DNA of 64,000 nt from UBA2336 sp964404445 (GTDB lineage Bacteria > Bacteroidota > Bacteroidia > Cytophagales > Cyclobacteriaceae). The stretch lies in NCBI GenBank assembly GCA_964404445.1, contig CAYOJW010000001.1, positions 872,306 to 936,305 on the forward strand. Reading direction: 5' to 3'. The position numbers and the translations under genes were made by a program. Positions 26,669-34,440 of this stretch are shown here, piece after piece (position 1 is the first letter of the stretch; each line of letters opens with the position of its first letter). The notes under the pieces were generated by a model that saw nothing but the letters and a program-made list of their open reading frames with translations, had not been told where the DNA came from and ran no database searches.

Positions 26669-29600
26669 TTGGAAAAAAGAGATTTGTTCGCGGATGACTA
26701 TTCTAAGGACTGGCCTATCCAAAAAAGTTATCCTTTAAATCTATCAACCTACAATAGAGAGGTTCACGATTTAATAGTTGAAGACATCAAAAAAAGTACT
26801 GACTATTTGATCGTAACCGCATTCACTTCAATCGAATACTTTGTTGATTTCTACAGTAAAGTAGATCTGCCTGAAAATCTTAAAACCAGGATTGTTTTAG
26901 GTTATGAACCGATTATTCGGAGTAACCGAAAAATTTGGAGCATTGACAAGCTATCCGAAGAGGTGATCAATCATTGGATTGAAAAGGGAATTTCAATTCT
27001 GCAATGTGGCAGCGTTATTAATCTTATTGAGAAGATCAGAAGTGGAGCGGTGTTTGTAAAACTTTCGGACAAGCTTCATGCAAAAATTTATGTTGGTCAG
27101 GAGCATGCCATACTTGGATCAAGTAATTTCAGTTATGCAGGGTTAAGAAGAAGTAAAGAGGCAAATGTACGTTATGCAAAATCTCGAAAGGAGTATGCTG
27201 CACTACAACAAATTGCCGAGAATTTTTATAAAGATGCTGATGACTTCAATGACGATCTCATCAACCTCTTAAACAGACTGCTCAAAGTTGTAACCTGGCA
27301 AGAGGCACTTTCGAGAGCAGTGGCAGAGCTGATTGAGGGAAAGTGGATAGATGATTACCCTGAAAGTTTTAAAGAGCTTGACCAGATTAAGCTTTGGCCC
27401 ACACAGCGACAAGCAATCGGACAAGCGCTCTATATTATAGACAACCAAGGGAGTGCATTGATTGCTGATCCAACCGGTTCAGGAAAAACCCGAACTGGTG
27501 CGTGTATTCAATTAAGCGCCTATAACAGATTCTGGGTAAAGGGAACTGGTCATAAAAGTAAATCGATAATTGTATGCCCTCCTATTGTTGAAGAGAATTG
27601 GAAAGCTGAGTACGTTGATTTGAACGTGAATCCCCCAGAGCGCATTTCACACGGAATGTTGAGTCACAAGAAATCCGCAGGCTTTGCAAAGGCAATTGAC
27701 CATATTAAGCGCTCAAATATCATGTTGATTGACGAGGCTCATAATTTTCTCCACTACACATCCGGAAGAAGTCGGACGTTACTGAACAGTTTAGCCGATC
27801 ACACGCTTCTGTTCACCGCTACGCCCATTAATAAAAGGATTGAGGATTTATTGCGGTTAATCGAATTGCTGGACATTGATAATCTCTCTGATAAATCTTT
27901 AGAAACATTCAAGAGGCTTGCGAAAATGAAAAGCCTCAAGGGAGAAAAAGAGCACGAAGAAATCAAAGCACTTATTAGTCACTTCATGGTGAGAAGGACT
28001 AAAATCGATCTTAACAGAATGATCGAGCAGCATCCCGATTTATACAAGAACAAGAAGAATCAACGATGTAAATACCCAAAACAAGTACACGTTAAATATA
28101 AGACAGGTGAAAATGAAGAGGATCGTAAACAAGCAGCCGAAATCAATACGCTATGTGAACAATTGAAAGGTGTCGTGAATCTGCAGAATTTGGAAATTGA
28201 ATCTTATAGAATTAATGACGTTTCTGAGGTTCAGAAATACATTGAGCAACGAAAAAAAATTGCATCTGCAATTAGTAGGTATAGTATTCAAGCGATGCTT
28301 AGGTCATCCAAAATTGCTTTGGTAGAACACATTGCCGGAAGTGAAGTGGCGAAAGATGATTTCAATATTGAAAAAACATCTAAGCAAGATTCCGGAGATA
28401 TGCTCGGCAGGATTGAAAAACTTAGTGAGAACCTACCAACACGAAATTTTGAATTTGAAGGTGATTGGCTCACTGACTTAGACCTTTATCAGAAAGCCTG
28501 TCAGGAAGAGCGGGATATTTACCAGAAAATTCTCTCATGCGTTAGAAAAATATCTGACAAACGAGAAGAAGGGAAAATTGATTTGATTAATGAGCTCCTT
28601 AAAAAGAACAAACTTGTTTTGGCATTTGATAGTCGCGGCCTGACATTGGATTATTTAGGGGAGTTGTTTAAAAAGAAATATCCAAGCAAAAAATCGATTG
28701 TTGTTAAAGGAACTGATATCGCCAATAAACGTAAGGCTCCTGAAATATTCGGCCTTGAAAGCCAAGAAGAAGACTGGGTTGGATTTTGCTCGGACTCCAT
28801 GGCTGAAGGCGTTAATCTTCAAAAAGCATCTGCTGTTGTACTACTCGATATGCCAAGTGTTGTCCGTGTTATCGAACAAAGAATTGGCAGAGTTGATAGA
28901 ATGGACAGCCCGCATCCAAAAGTTGAGATTCAATGGCCTACAGATTCGAAAGAATTTGCGCTTAAAACAGATATTCGATTCTTTAAGACACTTGGAATAG
29001 TGGCTAATGTATTGGGATCAAATTTTGATTTCCCGGAAGACTTCATTGGTGATTTTAAAGACAAGGTTATAAGTTCTGATGAGGCAATTGAAACTTTCAA
29101 GAAGCTGCAAGAAAATCAGCAATGGGACGGAATCCGAGATGCGTTTCAATCGGTTAGGGAGTTAATCATTGGCGACAACGCGATCGTTAAATTTTCAGAC
29201 TATGAAAAAATCAAAGATGCCCGAGAATCGATACGTTGCCGGGTTAGTTTAATCAAGTCTAATGAGTCATGGGCATTCTTTGCAATTCGCGGCTCTCAAA
29301 ATCACGCTCCCCGCTGGTTCTATCTTGAGTTACCCAAGACCGAAATCTTTGAAAGATTTGAAGAAAATAAAGATTACTATGTTGACTTAAATTCGATTTG
29401 CGAGAAACTCAGGTTTCGACTCGCTAACGAAACGGGTAATTTAGAATGGAATGACCATGCTGAGTCAGTATTAAAACAATTCATCAGCAACCTTGAAAAA
29501 AATCAATTAAAGCTTTTGCCCAATAAGAAGCGCAGGGCATTAGAGATGCTCAAAAGATTACTTCATAAATATTATGCAGACAATAATGCTTCCCTGGTAA

Positions 29601-29908
29601 GAAAAAAATATGTTAAGCAATTATTAAACTTTTTTCAACCGAATGTTGAAGAGGACGCTCTCAGTGTTAATTTCTATCAATTCGCTCAACTTTGGCTAGA
29701 TCTCATTCAGCCGCGAATGATTGAACTGAAGAAAAGTAATAAGAGTTGGAAAAATGTAATTGATTTAGATGTACTCAGGAAAGACCTTGAAAAGAATCCC
29801 ATCCCAGATATTGAATTAAAGAAGATGTTTGAAAGCGTTATCACCATTGATAGACTAGATAAGAGAATTGCCTCTTGTATCATCGGTATACCGGATATCA
29901 CTACTTAG
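26669..29908 (+). CDS. phospholipase D-like / SNF2-type helicase fusion
   Basis: The 1079-residue protein begins with a PLD-like domain (residues 30-200; H137-x-K139 with S151-S-N153 forms one HKD-type half site). A superfamily 2 helicase follows: Walker A PTGSGKT at 268-274, DEAH at 355-358, TATP near 383, and motif VI QRIGRVDR at 737-744. The C-terminal 300 residues are unassigned. Related PLD-helicases occur in defence islands, where nuclease and translocase act together. The only usable start is TTG. It is followed by 1 kb of structured non-coding DNA and the ubiquitin-like operon. Confidence 0.85.
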   Translation: MEKRDLFADDYSKDWPIQKSYPLNLSTYNREVHDLIVEDIKKSTDYLIVTAFTSIEYFVDFYSKVDLPENLKTRIVLGYEPIIRSNRKIWSIDKLSEEVINHWIEKGISILQCGSVINLIEKIRSGAVFVKLSDKLHAKIYVGQEHAILGSSNFSYAGLRRSKEANVRYAKSRKEYAALQQIAENFYKDADDFNDDLINLLNRLLKVVTWQEALSRAVAELIEGKWIDDYPESFKELDQIKLWPTQRQAIGQALYIIDNQGSALIADPTGSGKTRTGACIQLSAYNRFWVKGTGHKSKSIIVCPPIVEENWKAEYVDLNVNPPERISHGMLSHKKSAGFAKAIDHIKRSNIMLIDEAHNFLHYTSGRSRTLLNSLADHTLLFTATPINKRIEDLLRLIELLDIDNLSDKSLETFKRLAKMKSLKGEKEHEEIKALISHFMVRRTKIDLNRMIEQHPDLYKNKKNQRCKYPKQVHVKYKTGENEEDRKQAAEINTLCEQLKGVVNLQNLEIESYRINDVSEVQKYIEQRKKIASAISRYSIQAMLRSSKIALVEHIAGSEVAKDDFNIEKTSKQDSGDMLGRIEKLSENLPTRNFEFEGDWLTDLDLYQKACQEERDIYQKILSCVRKISDKREEGKIDLINELLKKNKLVLAFDSRGLTLDYLGELFKKKYPSKKSIVVKGTDIANKRKAPEIFGLESQEEDWVGFCSDSMAEGVNLQKASAVVLLDMPSVVRVIEQRIGRVDRMDSPHPKVEIQWPTDSKEFALKTDIRFFKTLGIVANVLGSNFDFPEDFIGDFKDKVISSDEAIETFKKLQENQQWDGIRDAFQSVRELIIGDNAIVKFSDYEKIKDARESIRCRVSLIKSNESWAFFAIRGSQNHAPRWFYLELPKTEIFERFEENKDYYVDLNSICEKLRFRLANETGNLEWNDHAESVLKQFISNLEKNQLKLLPNKKRRALEMLKRLLHKYYADNNASLVRKKYVKQLLNFFQPNVEEDALSVNFYQFAQLWLDLIQPRMIELKKSNKSWKNVIDLDVLRKDLEKNPIPDIELKKMFESVITIDRLDKRIASCIIGIPDITT

Positions 29909-29929
29909 TCCGCGAGCCGTCAAAGCCGT

Positions 29930-30360
29930 AGTGCGTTTTTCACGCACGGAGGCTGCGAGTTGGAGGGCGGGTGTGAACCGGGAGTTTGTTTCAAACGGAG
30001 GTGAACTACGAGTGTAGTGCAGGCTCCTTATTCCAAATATAAAGTCAGCCGGAACGGAATGAACAAGGGTTGGCGGGGCTTTTGCCATTTCGCAAAAGGC
30101 ATGACAATCCCGCAGCCCGCCCGACAGCGCAGGCGAGCACAACAATAGGCAGCGGGTGGATTTTTAGCTTTGCCGATTGATGAAGCGTAGCCTGCGGAGT
30201 GACTGAATGAGGCAATGCTAAAAAGACACAGGAGCTGCCGTGAGGTAATGTAGTGCCATTGCAAAAGGCATGACAGCATGAGCGTAGCGAACCCGCAGGG
30301 CGAAACGTTGGTGCTGTTTCAGCACGAACGTTGAGTGCTGGCGTGATCTTTTGCGGCACG
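29930..30360. ncRNA. GC-rich structured non-coding block
   Basis: No real gene despite long open frames. It holds a series of hairpins with ttc-containing loops: GTGCG/CGCAC, GTTTG/CAAAC, CTTTTGC/GCAAAAG and the nested AACGTT-GTGCT/AGCAC-AACGTT. The phrase GCAAAAGGCATGACA occurs twice (about 30093 and 30263). Base composition is much richer in GC than the helicase gene before it. Similar blocks occur in other Bacteroidota elements as far as I recall. RNA status is inferred from folding only. Confidence 0.45.
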
Positions 30361-30460
30361 GAATGTACGAACTCCTTATAACCTGCTGGTTCCAGTTACG
30401 ACAAACTTTGTTCGGAGGATGGACTGTTAGTAGGAATCACTCAAAGGTTACAACAATTTC

Positions 30461-30526
30461 GGCCAGGGATTGAAGCGGCAGCCCGGAGCGCAGCGAGGAC
30501 TATAGCGTAAAGCCCGCCCGGGCCGC
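30461..30526 (+). ncRNA. recurrent Bacteroidota intergenic hairpin element
   Basis: The segment GGGATTGAAGCGGCAGCCCGG ... TATAGCGTAAAGCCCG followed by CCGGGCCGC matches a motif I remember as frequent after genes in Flavobacteriia and Cytophagia. Outer arms CGGC-CCCGG and CCGGG-CCG can pair. Function is not established; it may be a mobile repeat or small RNA. Confidence 0.45.
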
Positions 30527-30702
30527 ATCTGAAAAATACAAATCGCAATGGGACATTATCAGGCTATAACCTGATGCTCAAACGACTGCTTTCTTTAAAA
30601 TTGTTCCAATTCGGGTACTGTGAGTACCTAAAATCAAACATTTTTAATAACTCTGAATGGGGACATAAAGGGGCCAAAGGGGACATTCAGCGTAACAACC
30701 AA

Positions 30703-30822
30703 TTAGTTTATTATGCTGTATCATAGTTAGTTTATTGTGCTTTGCTTTTGATGTAGTGGCTAAAATAATCCGTACCAAAATTAGGTTATTGTGTTGTACG
30801 ACTATTAGGTTATTCTGCTGTA
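30703..30822 (+). repeat. four iteron-like direct repeats
   Basis: Four copies of TTAGkTTATTnTGyTgTA start at 30703, 30727, 30781 and 30805, so two pairs each spaced 24 bp with 54 bp between pairs. GGACATT-type words flank the array (near 30552, 30663, 30681 and 30933). The spacing near multiples of a DNA turn suggests protein binding, such as an origin iteron array or operator. Confidence 0.6.
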
Positions 30823-30865
30823 TGGTATTGTAAAATGCGTAAACGAGCTTGCTTTAAAGGTTTTG

Positions 30866-30895
30866 TGTCAAGTTTAGTATGGTAGAAACTTGACA
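30866..30895. repeat. palindrome next to the iteron-like array
   Basis: TGTCAAGTTT and AAACTTGACA form a perfect 10-bp inverted repeat with a 10-nt loop; outer GTAAAATG/CATTTTAC words extend it. It lies 55 bp past the stop of the ubiquitin-like operon. No strong T-run, so an operator or recombination site is as likely as a terminator. Confidence 0.6.
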
Positions 30896-30949
30896 TTTTA
30901 CAGGCTTATAGTGGCAACAAGGGGTTAGAGCGGACATTCATAAATATTA

Positions 30950-31273
30950 TTAATCTTCCCAGTCACCATACCATCGCAAGCGGCCTCTTGTAATTGTAAA
31001 GTGACTTCGGCAACCGGTTATTCTCCACACAGATGGCCGGATTGTTATGGATGTATCGCGGTGAATTGTTACTCTCCAAAGGACTCTACCTTCTGTCAGC
31101 AAGTTTAGTTGAATAACCTGATTACAGCCACACGGACAAATAAATGCAGCTACCCATTTGTGACCTTTATCGCCTATCACATAAACGATTTTAGGTTCAA
31201 GGGTTTCAGGCATGTCTTTTACACTTACTCCTCGATAATCAGGTTGGTACTTATTTTTCTTGAAAAAGAACAT
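30950..31273 (-). CDS. DUF6527 zinc-binding protein of the Ubl operon
   Basis: The 107-residue protein has CPCGC (about residues 46-50) and a later C-R-S-H with a W-x-ITGCRSHFTI context, a likely metal site, matching DUF6527. It is the last gene of the ubiquitin-like operon and its ATG overlaps the E1 stop (TAATG), so translation is coupled. DUF6527 genes recur beside bacterial E1/E2 genes. An accessory or ligase-like role is a guess. Confidence 0.75.
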   Translation of the reverse strand: MFFFKKNKYQPDYRGVSVKDMPETLEPKIVYVIGDKGHKWVAAFICPCGCNQVIQLNLLTEGRVLWRVTIHRDTSITIRPSVWRITGCRSHFTITRGRLRWYGDWED

Positions 31274-32655
31274 TAGCTGAGTTCTGGCATATTTAACAAC
31301 GGGATCATATCACCTCTACCAACAAATTTCTCCAGATAAATATCTGTATCTCCATCGGGTTCCTTTTGGATATAGCTGTCTGAAAGACTTACGCGCGTTA
31401 CCGCAGCATCCTCGTTATCGTCATATCTGAATTTGTGAACCCGAGCCAGAAACTCTATAACAGCCAGACTTGAGATCTGCATATTAATACTGATTACTGC
31501 CGGGCTTTCAACGTTAACGTTTTTAATGTACCCTTCTTTTTTTAAAGCTTCATAGTTAACCGGGTCTTTCCGATAAAGCGATGCTGCGTTGAGATCTTCT
31601 AACGTATAAACTCCCCGCGTTAGCAAGGAAGATTTCGCAGGCTGTAAATAATGAACAGTTGTCCAGATTTGATCAATCCCTCCTTTACCGTCCGCCAGCA
31701 ACTTAACTCCTAAATCGAAGTATGGAATCAAGTAAAACGTTGCTATGTGATTGAGCAGATGTCTTCCATCAACACTATCCATGCAGCCAAACAAAACATC
31801 ACAATCAATTATTTTGTTAATGCAGTTACGGTTATACAGGTTTGAAGAGACCGCATCTACCAGAGTTCCTAAACCCATGGATAAAACTGCTTTCTTCAGA
31901 ACATCAACTTTGTAGCGTTCCTTTTCAGCATCATCGCGGGTAGAGTTTATAATCCGGTTTAAATTTTTCAATTCAATCTTGTCTGGATCAATCATCACAA
32001 TTTTTCCGAAACCCAGCCTTGCCACTTGCTCGATAGTTGGACTTCCGGTACCGGAGCATCCAACAATCCCTACGGTAAGATTTTTTAGTAGCGATGTTGT
32101 CGCTTCACCAAAAGCTTGCGCAGTGCGAACGTTGAAACTGTTCACTTTTATTTCGTGATCGATAAAATACCGAATGTCAGAACCAACTACCGTAATTTTC
32201 TTTAGAGGCTCAAACTTCAATTTTTTCTCTCTTGTTATGGCTCTTCCGAAAATCTTCCCATCCGGGAGCATTACAGCACTCGCATGAACATTTACATCAT
32301 CAATCCATGCAAATACTGAATCAAATAACTCATTATCTGAATTATCGTCTGTTTTGGAAAATTCAGGATAGCCGGTAGGATGGCTGTGTATTTTAAGTAT
32401 GGAGAATTTTTTACGGGATGCAAGTTCCAGTACCTCAATCAACTTGTCTGTTCTCCAGTTGACCTGAACATCTGTCCGCACAATATAATCCTCGATCGGG
32501 ATTAGTATAAGCTTGTGAACAAGAATTTTGGTAGACTCATTTGAGTAATGTGATCCGCACAATGCAATTGCTACAGACTCTTTACCATCACCCGGAAATA
32601 AGTGTGTTTTCAGAGCCTCGTACATCATTCCGGAAATTCTTAAATCTATGTTCAT
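31273..32655 (-). CDS. JAB deubiquitinase-E1 (ThiF) fusion
   Basis: The 460-residue protein fuses a JAB/MPN metalloprotease (HSHP around residue 91, downstream D-D-N-S-D) to a ThiF-type E1 adenylation domain (VGIVGCSGTGS near 195, then IDPDKIELKNLNR and CMDSVDGRHLLN). It should both trim or remove the ubiquitin-like protein and activate its C-terminus with ATP. Where ThiF/MoeB relatives usually have a CxxC-type motif, it reads PAKSSLLTRG. The start at 32655 forms TAATG with the E2 stop; a start nine codons earlier is possible. Confidence 0.88.
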   Translation of the reverse strand: MNIDLRISGMMYEALKTHLFPGDGKESVAIALCGSHYSNESTKILVHKLILIPIEDYIVRTDVQVNWRTDKLIEVLELASRKKFSILKIHSHPTGYPEFSKTDDNSDNELFDSVFAWIDDVNVHASAVMLPDGKIFGRAITREKKLKFEPLKKITVVGSDIRYFIDHEIKVNSFNVRTAQAFGEATTSLLKNLTVGIVGCSGTGSPTIEQVARLGFGKIVMIDPDKIELKNLNRIINSTRDDAEKERYKVDVLKKAVLSMGLGTLVDAVSSNLYNRNCINKIIDCDVLFGCMDSVDGRHLLNHIATFYLIPYFDLGVKLLADGKGGIDQIWTTVHYLQPAKSSLLTRGVYTLEDLNAASLYRKDPVNYEALKKEGYIKNVNVESPAVISINMQISSLAVIEFLARVHKFRYDDNEDAAVTRVSLSDSYIQKEPDGDTDIYLEKFVGRGDMIPLLNMPELS

Positions 32656-33050
32656 TACTTTGGGACTTCGCGTTCTATCCATGCAATCATTGCAGCGAGA
32701 TGCGTACTTAAATCATCAACTCCTGGCCGCCACGGATTTGCAGGAGTTCGATGCCTTGACCAGCGTTGGAAAATTTTACCATCAATTGGCTGAAAAGTTA
32801 TAGCACCAATACCCTTCTGACATATAAGCTGTAAATGCGGAAGAAAATAAGCCATGTCTATCTGCACGACCGGATAACCCGGCTGAATCATCAGTGCAAC
32901 ATCAGATTTTTCTACCGTATAGCCTTTGGGCATTGGGTAATCATAAATAATCAGCCAAGAAGCACCTCCTTCCAGCAGGGTCTCCCATCGGAGACCCAAC
33001 GCTGTAAGGTGATCAGTATCCTGTTCTGACAAAGAAAACTGTCTTCTCAT
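32655..33050 (-). CDS. E2-like ubiquitin-conjugating protein (Prok-E2 family E)
   Basis: The 131-residue protein matches bacterial E2 family E: SWLIIYDYPMPKGY, MIQPGYPVVQIDMAYFLP and FQRWSRH, then NPWRPGVDDLSTHLAAMIAWI. C77 is the only cysteine and the candidate catalytic residue; H100 sits in the conserved RWSRH. It should receive the ubiquitin-like protein from the E1 and pass it to a target. It starts 3 bp after the Ubl gene and overlaps the E1 start. Confidence 0.88.
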   Translation of the reverse strand: MRRQFSLSEQDTDHLTALGLRWETLLEGGASWLIIYDYPMPKGYTVEKSDVALMIQPGYPVVQIDMAYFLPHLQLICQKGIGAITFQPIDGKIFQRWSRHRTPANPWRPGVDDLSTHLAAMIAWIEREVPK

Positions 33051-33053
33051 GTG

Positions 33054-33347
33054 TTACCCTTCGGTTTGATCCAACGGTACAGTCATGAATCTTTCGACAC
33101 CTTTTTCGGTCAGGTCGACTTTTTCATTGTACCCGATTTTCTTTACAGAACCGCCTTTGATCTTTTGATTCAACTGGAATCGTTCGATTGGGAATTTTCC
33201 AGCCAGTTCGAGAATCTCTTTACCGGTCAAAACTTCCTTCTCAGTAACGTATTTCTCGTTATCGACACGAAAACGGTACTTTTTGCCTTTTGGTGGGGTT
33301 TTGCCAAGCTTGGCGAATTCCTCCAAATCAATGATTTCTTCTTCCAT
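33054..33347 (-). CDS. ubiquitin-like protein (multiubiquitin family)
   Basis: The 97-residue protein carries one ubiquitin-like domain of the multiubiquitin family: KYRFRVDNEKYV, LTGKEILELAGK and FQLNQKIKGGSVKKI. The acidic N-terminus is a short tail. It ends PLDQTEG with a free C-terminal glycine, so it can be activated without trimming. It is the first gene of the Ubl-E2-E1/JAB-DUF6527 operon and is the predicted tag. Confidence 0.88.
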   Translation of the reverse strand: MEEEIIDLEEFAKLGKTPPKGKKYRFRVDNEKYVTEKEVLTGKEILELAGKFPIERFQLNQKIKGGSVKKIGYNEKVDLTEKGVERFMTVPLDQTEG

Positions 33348-33361
33348 ATGCGTTTTTGCCT

Positions 33362-33411
33362 TTTAGACGGTAAGCGTTACATCCCGCACGTTGTAACGCT
33401 TGCAGTCTAAA
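33362..33411. promoter_or_regulatory. near-perfect 50-bp palindrome between Ubl operon and sigma-like gene
   Basis: Arms TTTAGAC-3nt-AAGCGTTACA and TGTAACGCTT-3nt-GTCTAAA are perfect, with a 10-nt centre. It lies 15 bp from the Ubl start and 36 bp from the sigma-like start, so it is placed to control both divergent genes, as an operator or a cruciform switch. CATATG words lie just outside both ends. Confidence 0.65.
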
Positions 33412-33446
33412 GCATATGTGAAACTAAAATTCCATACTTTGTATAT

Positions 33447-34100
33447 ATGCAACCTTTAATCGAAAACCCTAAAAAACCTACCCCTTATAACAATTTGACG
33501 GATCGAGAACTTTTCGAGATAATAAGCAAACGAGAAACTGAGCCCGCTGCCGCACATCAAGCTTGGAGTGAGTTTTACAAACGATATGCTACCTACCTAT
33601 GGAATAGCTGCTTATTACTCTGCAAAAACTGTATTGAAGGAGTTGACCTTGCAAAAGATATCTTTCAATCAACTGTGACAAAAATATATTTACGCGCAGG
33701 CAAAAGCGATGTAAAATCAGTGAAGGCATGGATCAGTCGAATCGCAAAGAATGAATTTCACGATTATGTGAAGAAGAACCTTTTGAATTTTTCACAGGAA
33801 CTGACACCGCAGATTGAAGTTGTTGACGATGAAAGTCTGGAGGAAGAAGATGAAAGCATTTACAACCAGATTTTAAGCCTGAAATTTGATCAACTCACAG
33901 CTTTGCTATCTAGGTTGACAAAACGTGAGTACACGGTGTTGACCACTTCTTTGACGTATCATCAAGAAGGAGAAAAAAATCATATGCCTGATGATGTTAT
34001 TAAAGGTCTCTGTGACGAGTTCAACATTGAACCTGGCAACATCAGGATAATCAAGCACAGAGCATTACTTAAACTTAAAAGACTTGCTAAAGACATTTAA
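33447..34100 (+). CDS. sigma-70-like factor
   Basis: The 217-residue protein resembles an ECF-type sigma factor: an N-terminal region 2-like part (YATYLWNSCLLLCKN, then AKDIFQSTVTKIYLRA and VKAWISRIAKNEFHDYV) and a C-terminal region 4-like HTH ending IRIIKHRALLKLKRLAKDI. The acidic linker EEEDESIYNQ is unusual. It is divergent from the Ubl operon across the 50-bp palindrome, so co-regulation is likely. It could direct expression of that operon (inference). Confidence 0.75.
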   Translation: MQPLIENPKKPTPYNNLTDRELFEIISKRETEPAAAHQAWSEFYKRYATYLWNSCLLLCKNCIEGVDLAKDIFQSTVTKIYLRAGKSDVKSVKAWISRIAKNEFHDYVKKNLLNFSQELTPQIEVVDDESLEEEDESIYNQILSLKFDQLTALLSRLTKREYTVLTTSLTYHQEGEKNHMPDDVIKGLCDEFNIEPGNIRIIKHRALLKLKRLAKDI

Positions 34101-34152
34101 CATATAACCCTACAACACTTAAACTGACCGAATCACTACAGACAGAATTTTT

Positions 34153-34440
34153 ATGAGTTCACCAAAAAAACAAGAAAGAAAAACAATTGAAAACGCACTG
34201 TTCCATGCATTGAAAGCTCATGGACTGATCTCTCCTGTGAACAAAGAGAATGAAGAAGCAGAGGAAATGGGAACTGAATCTACCGTTATTGCTTTACCGG
34301 CAGAGTTCGCAGACCCGGAGAAGTTTATAAAACCTACAACGAAAACAACAAAGACTGTGAAAATGACTCCTGATCATGCCCGAAGTCGGACCTATGCTAA
34401 GGTTGCACTAAAAAAGACAACTAAGCGGAAGGGGAAGTAG
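34153..34440 (+). CDS. small basic protein, unknown
   Basis: The 95-residue protein has a helical N-terminus (TIENALFHALKAHGLI), an acidic middle, and a Lys/Thr-rich C-terminus ending KKTTKRKGK. No family recognised. It lies 52 bp after the sigma-like gene on the same strand, so it may act with it, for example as an anti-sigma, though no motif shows this. Its end overlaps the convergent protease gene by 20 bp. Confidence 0.55.
   Translation: MSSPKKQERKTIENALFHALKAHGLISPVNKENEEAEEMGTESTVIALPAEFADPEKFIKPTTKTTKTVKMTPDHARSRTYAKVALKKTTKRKGK

Noticed and set aside
29855..30359. Three overlapping minus-strand frames of 83-104 codons in the GC-rich block
   Set aside because: They overlap each other in different frames, run through the hairpins, have odd Cys/Ala-rich composition and no recognisable domain; the block is better read as non-coding.
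30703..30822. Possible CRISPR array
   Set aside because: Only four 18-bp repeats, uneven spacing (24/54/24) with a 6-bp gap inside pairs, imperfect copies and no cas genes.
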